Positions 11,334 through 23,380 of a stretch of DNA of 64,000 bases are shown here, one piece after another (positions within the stretch are counted from its first letter, which is position 1; each line of letters starts with the position of its first letter). Both the position numbers and the translations under genes were made by a program. This DNA is from Eucalyptus grandis. Taxonomy: Eukaryota; Streptophyta; Magnoliopsida; Myrtales; Myrtaceae. The stretch is from positions 62,231,034 to 62,295,033 of the forward strand of contig NC_052614.1 in assembly GCF_016545825.1 (NCBI RefSeq), in the 5' to 3' direction. The notes beneath the pieces were generated by a model, which saw only the letters and a list, made by a program, of their open reading frames with translations, ran no database searches and was not told the origin of the DNA.

Positions 11334-13689
11334 CTTCAGAAAATAAAGGACACCTATCAATGTGATTGTAAGTAAATTAAAGAGTGGCAAGCAAATATGG
11401 TGAACCAACCTCAAACCATTGAAGTTCCCTTTGCATAAGAAAAGCTGCTCCAGAAACATCTGCTGGTACGTATCCTGGGGACCATTCTACTACTGCCGCC
11501 ATCAGGTCGCAGTTCCTCTGAATATCGTACCTCAAATTTGGGATTGTGTTGTATCCATTCATTAGTCTAAATAACTCAACATGCCTTCCCTTCACAATTT
11601 CTTTCATCAGTTCTTTTGTGAATTGTTTATTCCACATCAACTCCAGAGAATGCTCAAGACATAACTTGACTATTTCGGAGATTCCGCCTAGATGCAGCAT
11701 CAAGGACAATGGTCGAAGTCAATTTGAGTATTTCAGGTGCTTTCATACGAGCCTTCCTCTCGTTTAAAGTTAGTTTTGCTAACTCAAGCAAGCATTCGTG
11801 GCTTACTTTCAATTCTCCAATCCTTTTGATAAAACGTGCTGCACAAACATCAGATAAGCAATTTTGCCAGCAATAAAGAATCAAAGGATATGGAGGCTTT
11901 CACATTTGTGCCGTGTTCTTACGTATATAGTAGTTGAGAAGAGAATGATGAATTCAAGATATTAATCGAGGAAGCAAACTTCATATGGCTTGAAAATCAA
12001 AATGCATGTATCAGAGAACAGATGGATCCATTGATGAACATACAAAATATCATGAGATAAAAAAAAAAGAAAAAAAAAGAAAGAGTTTTGAAAAATGGGT
12101 AGATTCAATGACAGATCAATAGATATGTTTTCAAACTGATTAGTTTTACATATTCTCTTGATGGGATACATGTCAATTAGACTTTGAATTGAATGGAATC
12201 TAATCATATCGTAGTATACAAATCAAGAGCCGATTCATATTGATAACTATGATCTCAACGGGATATGTCAATAATATCAATTTACAATTTAAGATAGATA
12301 TCTCTACCCATGGATGAAATAAGGTCCTTTTTCTATAGATACCATGGCATGTTTTTTGTCTAAAGATACCATGGCAGTTAGTGTACCTGGTTTTGTGGCA
12401 ACATTCCAGAGTAATGTCTTGAACCGGTGAGTCGCTGGTGTCACCACCATTAAGAGGAAAGAAAAATCATGTTAGCAAATTATAAATTGATGATGAACAA
12501 AAAGATACATATCAGCGCATGTAATTAAATTTATTAATGCTCGAATATGTGAGAAAAACAAATTGGATCAATCAACCTCAATAATCTGAGATCCAAATCT
12601 ATTCTCGATAATTCTACTTGACAATTTGACTTGCCTAAGTAACTCAAACTAACTTTATAAATGTTAAATTAGATATTAAGTTGTACCACACATCATGATT
12701 TAGATATTAATATTATACCCTATCCCCTAACTTTTTTTTTGTGAAGAAGATCTATGAATGATATGCTTTTTGTCATGTTAGTCCATCCATCAATCAGATT
12801 TAACAGAGATACCTCGAGCCATCTTCATGTCTTTGGTGTTGTCAAATGGTGTATCAACCAAGCAAGGGACACCTAAAAAGGGAACAGATAGAGTGAACCC
12901 TGTGTGGATGAGTTGTTTGAATTGTACAAATCTAGCAAAAGCAAAAGAAGCGCAAGAAGTACCTACATTGGTAAATACATTTTTCCCAAAAATTGAGTTT
13001 AGCTCCACTACGGTAGTAGGACTTCACATGCACAAAGACTTCCAACAGGCCATTGTTTTGGGTATCAACCGACGTCGCTAAGTCACGGTATTGGTGAGCT
13101 AAATACAAGAGTATGTCTTTTGGGACACGAACAGAAAAGTAAATTAAAGTGAACAGTGAATTAAATTAAAGTGAACAGTTAATTAATTGAGATAAGAAAA
13201 GTGAGTGTGAAATCCTACCCAAATGGCTGGCCTTAATAAGGTTCATCATGATATCATTACGAGAGGGGTATGTTATACGCTTGGCCAGGTACCAGATAAC
13301 CTCCTTTTGCTTAGGAATACTTCTCGTAGCAGACAACAGGGCATCGTGTACCGTAGATTCACCACGGACTTTTTCAAGTTGTTCTATTGATTCCTTTGCC
13401 CTCCTTATTCTTCCTTTCTGGGCGGCAACGCAGAAGGCTTGATCTAAGCCGCGAGCTTTAAGTTCCCGAGGGATGCGCTTTAGCAGTTTCTCCACCAATT
13501 CATCTTGTCCAGTCACAGCCGCAATATTGAGCACAGTAAAGTCACCATCACCATCTTCTATGGTCATAAGTTGGGCCGTCATTGCTTCGGGATCTTTAGT
13601 GAGGATTCTCTCTATCGCTTTCCAATCACCTTTTAATGTGGCTTCAAACAATTGTCGATAATTTTCATCAACCACCGGTGGCGGCTCGA

Positions 13690-16600
13690 CTGCAAATATT
13701 GCACATTAAAAGTCCTCAGTCTTTAAAACTTCCTGCTTTTACGATGATGCAAAACAAGGGGCAGTCCTTTACTCAACATTGCTGTTCCTGTGAGTGTCTT
13801 TCTTTACTGTTTGGAAGTCTAAAGTTTTTTTTTTTTTGGTTGGGCTTTGTCAATTACAATTCAAGATATTCTTATGATTTTAAAAACTATGAAAATATTA
13901 TATTTGAATTTTTATGTCAGCATTTGGACCCCGTGAAGTTTAAAATGTTTTGTATTACACAAAGTCAAAATCCAAGAAACACAATATTTATGAAAAAGGA
14001 AAAATTAATGGTTCAAAGTGACAAACCCCTGGGTGTTTTGTAACCGTCTTGGGATGCTTTATCAGTCACTGTGTCTTTTGAACTCCAGTCTAGGTGAATC
14101 TCTTTGCAACCAAAAAGAGAAATGAACACAAATAACCTTAAAAATAATAATTAATTACACCTTGTATACTATAGATCATCTATTCCAGACTGATCAAGCT
14201 CATTCATTGCATGAAATTTTCTGTATTGAATTTAGATAGCGAACTTTTAAACAAGAAAAATTACACGTTAAAATGAAGGAAGGTCCTGAATTTTTTTTTT
14301 CGAGATAAGTATTATTTCATCAATTAGTTTTTTGGGACCTTCAAACTGTCATATCTTGGACAATGTGTTTTTAGTGAGTTCTTATTTTTCATTGCCATTG
14401 ATCGTATCCGCTATATCATTAATAACTAATGAGCACGATCTTTTACTCTTTCGAGGTATTTTTTTTTTTTTTTTGGGATTTCTTTGTATTAATTCAAGAT
14501 ATTATTCAAATTTTAAAAATTATGAGAAGATTAAATTTGAATTCATATCTCAGCATTTGTATGCTGTAAAATTTAAAAAGTTTCAGAGTAAAATAAACCA
14601 AGATGCATCCTCCAACACAAGATTAATGAAAAATAACAATTAGAAGTTTAAAGCGAAACAACTTTAGTTGGTTTGCGATTGCCTTGGAAAAGCTTTGTCA
14701 GTTGCCGTGCCTTCTGGATTTACATTTAAGAGAATGTCTTTAATAACAACAGGAGAGGATAAAGATACGACAAGTGTTAAAAATTTTATATGAGCGTCAT
14801 AACTTTTTTTTTCCATCACTCAAGTGTCATATCAATGAAAATTTGTTTATTTGGAGTGCCGCGATTCATTGGTTTATTGATTTTGGCAGAGTGAGACTTG
14901 TTCAACATGTATCAACTTATTATGAACGACTTAGATAAATCCTATTTAATCAACAGAGAAAGGGATGGCTCCATTGGCAACGGCGTACCCTGCACTGCTT
15001 CATCAAGAGAATTTTGTATTTCTGAAGGATTGGTTTCTTTGTTGGAGTCCACGTCCACACAAACATCTTGGATAATAGAAGGAAGAAAACCAGAGTTGAC
15101 GCAAATCGTCTTTCTGAAACTTATATGTTCCTTCAATTTAGCGGGGCGAAAAAGCTGAATGGTCACCCTATAATCTAGAATTTTTAAATGGGGACATTTT
15201 GCGTATTTACTGTTTGCTTGAAACGAATAGTCATGCCATGGGCTCGAGAAAATGAATCAACTAGCAGTATTTCGTGGCCACACATTGCTTTTGCATTTTT
15301 AGTTCGTGGGAATTAAAACTTTTCAGCCTTTGTAATTAGTTCCAATTGAATATGCCGCCAAACTAGATAAAGGAAACAAAGAAATTATAAGACCACATCG
15401 CTCATACCATAAATTTTTCTTGGTTGGGACATGAACATGTCTGTACCTGGTGGTGGTTCTACAAGATCCGAATTTCCTTGTGTTTCACTTTCTTCCGGCG
15501 CCATTGGGTTTCTCTCCTCATTGCAATCTTTCAACAACAAAGTAAACAGAGGATGCAAAAATGGATAAAATATTCAATTATCAAAGAGTTCTAGTCTTCC
15601 TAGGCCGAGTTCATTCCTTCCTTTTATACAAGTACCTCCCCTAATATAAACCTACACCTAGAGCAAGTAAAGCATATAATTCTTTATTCACTTTATAGCG
15701 AGTGGAATACTTTTCTTTTCTTTTCTTTTTTATCGAAGCGGTTGGATTACTCGAGTGTAAAAAGGATTTTTTTTTTTTTTTTGAATATGAAAAAGATTAT
15801 CACTAGAAATAAAGACTAGACCTTTACAAGTTGGCAAGTAAGCTCAAGCTCTAGGGCCACACATAATTAGGTTAAATACCTAGTGATCGAACTATTACTT
15901 GAAGGTAACTCTCTGTCTCTCTTTTTTATGATACAGTTCATTCTATTCCTTGAGACCAAAGGAGTCTTTTCCAAGTTAAGCAACTTCTTTCTCGAGCTCG
16001 GGAAAGTTATTCGGGCAAGTTATTTTACAAGCTTTTAGCTGAATAAATCTATCGGCAAGAACGGGCATCTCACTTTGTCTGGTCCAAAAATAGGTATAAG
16101 GACATTAGAAGTATCAAAAGTTTCATCACTCATAATAGTGACAACCATTTTTATTGAATCATTATTTTTGGCTTAGAACAACAACATGATTTCCTTTCTG
16201 GAGATGACTAAAGTGAATTGATTAGCTCGAGAATCATGTCTTTAAAAGATGAGTCATGTAGTCTCTTAATGATAAGTAATTAAATATTCAAAACCCGTTT
16301 GTTTAGCCGTACGCTCTTGACGAAATTGCTTTGTTGGACAACCAACTGCCAATCTGATTCGCATTTCAAGTAGAAATGGAAAATAATTAGTCTTCGCAAG
16401 GTGATTGCTCGGACAAAACTTTCCGATAAGAGGAAGTTTTCTGGTAGTTAATTTTAATGAACTGGTCATTGAGTTCTTATGAGTGACGAAACTAGGATTG
16501 ACAAAAAGCAGTCGCACCATCATCCAAAACTAGGAGGGAACTTGTGCAGCCAAGTCATACCAAATTTAGGATATTTGACTTTGAGTAATACGTTTTGCTT

Positions 16601-19600
16601 TTGCTTACTGGTTTTTCGAATCAATCAACTGTATTTGATGGCCACACATTGCTTTTGCATTTTTACTTCATTGTTAGAAATTTATTTATCTTTGGTCCCT
16701 GTATTTAGTTCCAATTACATATGCCACCAAACTAGATAAAGGAAACGAAGAAATTATAAGACCACATCGTTTACACCATAAATTCTTCTGGGTTGGAACA
16801 TAAATATGTACCCGGTGGTGGTTCAGCAGGATTCGAATCTCCTTGCATTTCACTTGGTTGCGGCGCCATCAGGTTGCTCTCCTCATTGCAGTCTTTCAAC
16901 AACAAAGTTATGGAGGATGCGAAAATGGGTAAGATATCCAATTATCAAAGAATTTTGGTCCCCCTAAGCGGAGTTCATTCCTTCTTTTTATAGAAGTACC
17001 TCGCCTAATGTAAAGGTATGCAAGTAAAGCATAACTTGTTTTTATTTTGTTTTTACGTTATAGTGGTTGGATTACTTGGGTGAAAATGATTATCACTAGG
17101 AATATAAACAAGACCTATACAAGTTGGCAAGCAGGCTTAGATCATTAGGTTCATTTCCCAGTGATCAAACCGTTGCTTTAAGGTGACTTTGTCCCTCTTT
17201 CTTAGGATAAAGTTCATTATGTCCCTTGACACCGATGGAGTCTTTACCAAATTAAGCCATTTCTTTCTCGGCTTAGGCAAGCTATTTAGGCAAGTTAATT
17301 TGCAAGGCTTTAGCCGAATAACGCCATTCGCAAAAACGAGTGCCTCAACTTTGTCGAGCCCAAAAGCACAAGTAAGAAACTTCAATTCCATAAATTTGCT
17401 TAATGTAGAAAATAGTTAGGTTTCTTCAAAATTTCTCTTTTTGACAAAATTAATTTCTAAGGAAGTAAAATCTAAAAATAAAGAGAAAACATAATGCATT
17501 TAATATATAAGGGATATCCACAATAAAGAAAAACAAAACATGTGATGTTCTTAGTTATGGCAACTAGATCCTACACAGAAATGGAAAAGTTCACAAAAGA
17601 AGGAAAGTAAATAAATTGAGGGCTACCACTTAAAATTGCAATTGAATAATTAAGGGCAACTTTGTCTTTTAAAGAAAATGAGGTGCATTTAGTCGGATAA
17701 GGTATGGAAATAGCGGCACCCGAAAGTTTTCATCTAATATATAATGGAAATTTTCCAATATTTTCATTTCTAAATTTGTCAATAAAAGTACGTTTGGTAA
17801 AAGTTTTGATTGCTGTGTTTGAAAATGAATACAGTTAAACTTGGAAAATTTAATCACACTTTGTATGCTTTAGATCTTGCATAGATGACTGGTATCAGGC
17901 TCATACACTGCAGTGGAATTTTCTGCACAAAACTTATATTGGTAAATTTCTAAACAAGAAAAATTAACAGAGATCATGAGTTTTTATAAATATGTATTGA
18001 ATCATGAATTAGTTTGGTGAGACCTTCTAAGGGCCCGTTTGGTTTAGCTTTTGGAGAATATATTTGCAGAAATGCAAATACCTTTGGGTGAAGGGGGTTT
18101 TCCGAAATGCAAATGTCGTTTGGTAAAATTTGCATTGAGAAACAACTTTAGCCAAAATACCGTTTGGTAAAATTTGCATTTGTAATTAACTTTTATTAAA
18201 TTAAAAAAGAAAAAATATGTTTATATTTTTTTTTTGAAGTCCGGCCATCGGACCGCCGAATCCGACGGCCGAACCGCCCGAATAAAAAATATGTTTATAT
18301 TTTTTATATAAACATATTTTTATATAAAAATATATAAAATATTAACATAAAATATATATAAAAATAGATATGTTTATATAAATATATATTTATATAAAAA
18401 AAAAATCGGAAAAAAAAATAGATATGTTTATATTTATAAATATATATATTAAACATAAAATATAAAAATAGATATGTTTATATTTATAAATATATATATA
18501 TATATATATTAAACATAAAATATAAAAATAGATATGTTTATATTTTTTATATAAAAAATAAACATAAAATATATGTTTATATTTTTATATAAAATATAAA
18601 ATATATATTTTTATATAAAATATAAAATATATATTTTTATATAAAAATATAAACATATTTATTTTTATATAAACATATTTATTTTTATTTGTATTTTTAT
18701 TCAGGCGGCCGATCGGCTTCTCCACCGGAGAGATGAACAATACCGGAAGTTGCATTCCGAAGATGCAACTTTCCAAAGGACCTCAAGAGCTGCATTAGGC
18801 TAAAGGCCCTTAGAGCCACTTGGAGATGCAATTGCATATCGCCAAAGTCGCGCAAAAAAACGAATCAAACACCTTTGCATTTAGCCAAGGGACTTTAGAG
18901 CCCCAGATGAGCATTCCAAATGCTGAACCAAACAGGGCCTAAGTTTCATACATCAAACAATGCGTTTTTACTGAGTTTTAATTCGTAGTTGCCATTGATC
19001 TAATCCACGATATCATTCATACATTGTAAGCGCGTTTTGTTCCTCTTTGGAAGTAAAAGAGTATTTCTTTTGGGGGTTTCTCAATTATAGATATTGTTCA
19101 AATTTTTTAAAAAATGAAAAGATTATCTCGTAAGTTTATACGTTAGCATTTGTATGCTGTGAAATTCAAAGTGATTTGGACTAACAAAAGTCAAAATGCA
19201 TTAAACAAAAGGTTTATGAAAAACTAAAATTAAAAGCTTAAAAAGAGACAAACCTCTAGGTTTTTTGCGACCAACTTGGGAAGCTTTATAAGTTGACATG
19301 CCTTCTGTAGTCCCTTTTTCGTGAAACTCTTTGTTACCTAAAATTCAATGAATATAAATAACCTAATTAATTATACTCTATATGCTTTAGATCATGTATA
19401 CATTATTGGTATCAGGCTCGTTCATCACATGGCATTGTTTGCATGAAACTTAGATGGTAAAATTTTAAGCAAAAAAAAAAAATCAACGTTAAAGATCGTG
19501 AGTTCTCTCTTTTTTTTTTTTTTTTTTTTTTTTTTCAGATAGGTATCAAATTAGGATTTAGTTTTGTGGGACCTTCTAGGTTCCATATATTGGATGAAAT

Positions 19601-21352
19601 TCAAAGTGACTTGTACTAACAAAAGTCAAAATCCATGAAACACATGATTTATGAAAAACGAAAATTAAAAGTTTAAAGTGATAAATGTCTGGTTGTTTTG
19701 CAGCCACATTGAGAAGCTTTATCAATCGCCATGCCTTATGAGCTCTCTTCTACGTGAACTTCTTTGTTACCATAAAGAGAAACGAATATAATCAACCTTA
19801 GAAAATTAAATTCCACTTCGTATGCTTTATATCATGTATACTAGCTCAATCATTGCATGAATTTTTTTTTCATTGAACTTAGATGGTAAATTTTTAAACA
19901 AAAACAAAATTAACGTTAAACTTAACAAACATCACGACTTTCTTTTCGAGATAGAAATTGTATCATCAATTAGAGGGAGGGACGTTCTAGCTTTCATATA
20001 GTGGACAATGAGATTTTGTAAGTTTTTGTCTCATTGCGATTGATCTTATCCATGATATTGTTAAGTAAATTATGAGCACATTCTTTTACTTTTCGGAAGT
20101 AAAAAATAAAAAAAAAAAATTGGCCATTCTCAATTATAATTCAAGATATTATCCAGATTTTAAAAATTGTAAAAAGGTTATATTTCAATTTATATGTCAG
20201 CATATGTATGCTCTGAGACTAGAAGTATTTGGGATTGAAAAAGTTAAGATGCTTGAAAATCAAGATTTATGAAAAACAAAAATTAAAAGTTCAAAGTGAC
20301 AAACTTCTGGTTGTTTTGCAACTATCTTGGCAAGCTTGATCAGTTGCCATGTCCTCTAAACTCAAGTCTATGCAAACCTCTATGTTACCAAAAGAGAAAT
20401 TTACATAAATAACTTTAGAAAAATTAATTACATTTTGTACGCTTCGGCCTCAGTCAGTTGGGAAATATCACTTTTAGCCCCTATACTTTGGTTATAAGTC
20501 CAGTCCTCATACTGTTCTATGGTGACAATTTAAATCACTTGGTTAAAATTACCGGGACAAAGAATTTTGCATCCCCAATAATTTGGATGTAATCTCTTTT
20601 TCAAAAAGAATTTTTTTTCCGATGATTTAGTTGGACTTTCCAAATTATTTAGGAGTCATTTTCTGTTGGTCACACCAGAAAATTCTAAGCAATGTCTTTT
20701 TAGGGTACGTACTTGAGTCCATCGCATGATTTTAGGTAACCTGGACTCAGGTTAAGAACATAACTTTAATTGTATGAGTTCCAGCTGAGTCGAATCGACA
20801 TTTTTGCCTCTTGAGTTAGCTCATGTTTTTAAGGTACATTCGGTTTACCGAAATGTTTTAGTGAAAATTGCTCCTTATTTTAACTTCCATTTTCTTGAAA
20901 AGACATTTGGAGGGTGAAAAGTAAGAGCTTTCAACATGAATGGAAGTTATAGAAACACGTCAGGTGTAGTTGTTTAAAGCAAACCCCGTAAATATATTGT
21001 CAATTTTGGTCGTTTTGAGTTTTAAAGCTCAGATATTGAAAACACGACAACCAAAATTTCTACCGAACGTATTTTCACTGAAAACTTGTGGAAAGAAAAA
21101 TAGGAAATTGGAAAATTTTCAAAGACCAAACACGCCCTCAAGTTCGGCACAAATTATTCTCCTTTCACACTCTTTCCTTTCTTACAAGGGTTTTCTTTAT
21201 AAAGTGTCGGGATACTTGTTAAGTAATAAATAAATAAAAATGTTGCCATTTTATATTACTTAGAAATTAACCCCAAAAAGCGACACTTTTTCAATATTTC
21301 CATCACCCCTTGGGATGAAATCAGAACAAAGAAAGGAAAGAACAGAACATAC
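13690..21352 (-). other. Phase-1 cassette-exon array of copy A
   Basis: Type A cassettes, about 75 nt, coding for a variant of EVH..SS..MATDKASQDGCKTTR: 20305-20379, 19254-19328, 14027-14101, all open. Degenerate ones are at 19687-19761 (in-frame stop, donor GT lost) and about 14664-14738. Type B cassettes, 81 nt, NEESN.MAP..SE.QG.S...EPPP: 16812-16892 and 15447-15527. Every open one starts after AG with two bases that complete a G-phase codon and ends one base into a codon (phase 1-1). The encoded segment is polar and probably disordered. The surrounding intron sequence (starting 'aattataattcaagatatta', ending 'atcatgtatacatga..aggctcatt') is repeated with each cassette. Whether each is spliced in vivo needs transcripts. 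Confidence 0.7.
18031..18939. mobile_element. PIF/Harbinger (Tourist-like) MITE, 909 bp, TSD TAA
   Basis: Ends GGGCCCGTTTGGTT and AACCAAACAGGGCC form a near-perfect 14-bp inverted repeat flanked by TAA (18028-18030 and 18940-18942). The paralogous site in block C (about 45925, 'gaccttctaagtttcat') is empty with one TAA. The interior has a strongly self-complementary AT tract (18285-18700) between two GC-rich ~40-base patches. No transposase. Confidence 0.88.
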
Positions 21353-21480
21353 CTGGCGCTAGTTCTTGATCCATGGAGGTTTCCAAGCCGTGCCGCGAGC
21401 AGGTAAAACTCTAAAGCGGAGAAGTAATTTCAAGGGATTGAAGTCGAAGTTGCTTTCTGCTCCCATGGGTCTTCTTTCTT

Positions 21481-21487
21481 TTATAAT
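21481..21487 (-). promoter_or_regulatory. TATA box of copy A
   Basis: TATAAAA on the minus strand, in a context (ggtcgattataaaag) conserved with copy C at 51012-51018. With the usual ~30-base spacing, transcription would start near 21455, just past an upstream ATG at 21465. This favours the ATG at 21374 (reading MDQELAP) as the true start. Confidence 0.65.
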
Positions 21488-21499
21488 CGACCTGGGGAT

Positions 21500-22540
21500 G
21501 GAGCCAGAGTTACAGCTGTAAAGACGATGTACCCTTCTCTTTTCCCGAATGACGTCCGCATTTCCAAATCTTATGGAAATTCCTATTTATTTTTTCTTTT
21601 CTTCCACCCTTCCCTTTTTGCAAAAAACATATTTCCATATATTTTTGTTCAGTGTGCCGGCGGTGCAAAAATAATGACAAATATTACGATTTTTATGTTT
21701 AGCATGTCGATTTAAGGTTTGTGTTCCTATTTTGAAATGGCTTGTATAAAAAAAGACTTTTACATCAACAATATACATAATATAAATCATATTTCAATGG
21801 ACTTTTATCCTGTTGGCAATGTAAATTTTTCTTGACACAAATAGATTTTATATAGTTAAAACAATCAATTTTTTTTAAACGTGTAACTTATACGGCAAAT
21901 AGATTTGTATTTACTTTCTCATATTGTATATACCAATATATATATACACTTTTACAATGACGATATATGTGATATAAATATCCATAATTTTTGTATTCGG
22001 AGTCATTATCCGTACTTTATGAACAACATGAGGAAAATCATTCTCTTTGCTACTTTTTTTTCTTAACTTTTATTTTTATTGCCAACTCAAAAAATCATTT
22101 TAACATAATTTGAGCCTGAATTGCGCTAATGTGTTATTCTCACAAAAGAAATACATTGACATCTTTAATTTTACCTCATAAGGTGAGAATATTTTCATCC
22201 TCAATTAATAAAATCATCATATACTTTTAGTTAATGTAAGTATTCTCAAAATCTTAATTTCAGAATTTTTCTTTCTAAGAATGGAATAATTGGGATGGCT
22301 AAATAACTCTATTCACATTAGACCTAAGTTAACTGAATATGGAATTTATGTTTATTTTTAAAAAGTACGGAAAATGGGGAGACAAAAAATTTTCATGGAA
22401 AGTTAATCGATTAAATTAGCTCATATTTACGTTTTTCCATGTACCGTGGGAGGGGACACTGGCAAGTCTGAAAATTTGCAATTCCTTATAAAATTATTGA
22501 GGACCCTTCTCGAATTGTACACATGTCAAGGGAGAGGAAA
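21500..22540. repeat. Upstream flank of copy A, duplicated at 51040-52140
   Basis: AT-rich promoter-distal sequence, collinear with the copy C flank including 'gtgggaggggacac.ggcaag'. No gene seen. The duplication ends near 22540. Confidence 0.75.
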
Positions 22541-22597
22541 GAGAGAAAAGAGATTTAGAAATTTATTAGAGAGTGCGTACAGGAATCAACTCTTTTA

Positions 22598-23377
22598 GGC
22601 CCTGTTTGGTAATCATTCAAACGGGGCCAAATTTTGATATTTTGTTCCCATAATCAATTTGGGCCGAGAATCACGTTCGGTAAAATTTTTGTTCCCTGGA
22701 ACAGATTGGGAGTGGAATCAAGAATAAAAAAAAAGTTGATTCTTGTTCCAAGAACAAATTTGAAAATCAAAACCAACTCTTCTTCTTTTTCCCTTTGGCC
22801 ATCTCGCGACCACCGTCCACCGCCGCCCGCCGCCACTACTCACCGTCCACTGGTCCGGTGAGCTCGTCGGTGGCCAGGCGGGCCTCGTCGGGGTTGGGTA
22901 AGGCCGAGCCTCGTCGGGGTTGGGCAAGCCTTGCGATGCCAGCCCCGCCGATGTCCAGGCGAGCCTCGCCCAGCCTGGCCACCAGCAAGGCTCGCCCAGC
23001 CTCGCCGGTGGCCAGGCAAGCCTTGCCCAGCCCCGGCGAGGCCCGCCTGGCCATCGGCGAGGCTCGGCTAATGAGAGTCGGCGATGCTCCGGTGAGGTCG
23101 CTGATCGGCAACCAACCACAAGAAGAAGAAGAATAGGAGAAAAAGGAAAAAAAATGAAATGAAAAAAGTAAAAAAATTATTTAAAAATTAAAAGAAATTG
23201 ATTTGGAACAGAATCAATGAGTAGGGTACCAAACACAATTCTATTACAGAATCAGAAATTTTGGACAATAACCAAACGCGTTCTTTTACTAAGAATCAGT
23301 TCTCGAGAACAGAATAAAAAATAATCATTTCTGATCATAATCTGTTCTTCGGAACAGAATTGTTACCAAACACACCC
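22598..23377. mobile_element. PIF/Harbinger-type MITE, 780 bp, TSD TTA
   Basis: Left end GGCCCTGTTTGGTAATCATT matches the reverse complement of the right end (GGGTGTGTTTGGTAACAATT). TTA flanks both sides (22595-22597, 23378-23380). The A/T-rich arms enclose a GC-rich core at 22800-23100. Open frames in the core are compositional. Confidence 0.75.
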
Positions 23378-23380
23378 TTA

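Larger units (their letters stand above)
10603..21374 (-). pseudogene. Ankyrin-repeat/PGG membrane protein, copy A (one frameshift)
   Basis: ACD6/ITN1-type plant protein: N-terminal ankyrin repeats and a C-terminal PGG domain with four membrane helices. Family members act at the plasma membrane or ER in defence, cell death and salt signalling. Exons, minus strand: initiator 21353-21374; cassettes (separate entry); ankyrin exon 13219-13689 (LFEATLKGDWKAIE..LNIAA); 12967-13116; 12813-12872; 12387-12434; 11410-11838; mini-exon 11286-11333; PGG exon 10603-11217 (FTVAFAAAFTVPGSN, TSRYAAEDFLHSLPRKM, stop at 10603). Splice sites are GT-AG and phases agree throughout. After VLDAAS at about 11692 one extra base (AGGC for one codon, compared with copy C) shifts the frame and stops translation before the PGG domain. 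The exon sum, 2230 nt, is one more than a multiple of 3, as expected from that insertion. A sequencing error would explain it equally well. The PGG motif is VPGS here against VPGG in copy C. Confidence 0.85.

Noticed and set aside
14942..15166. 74-codon minus frame as another cassette exon
   Set aside because: No acceptor/donor pair in phase 1 and no counterpart in block C; left unassigned.
22718..23162. Overlapping GC-rich frames on both strands
   Set aside because: Core of a MITE; frames open because of composition, with no domain.
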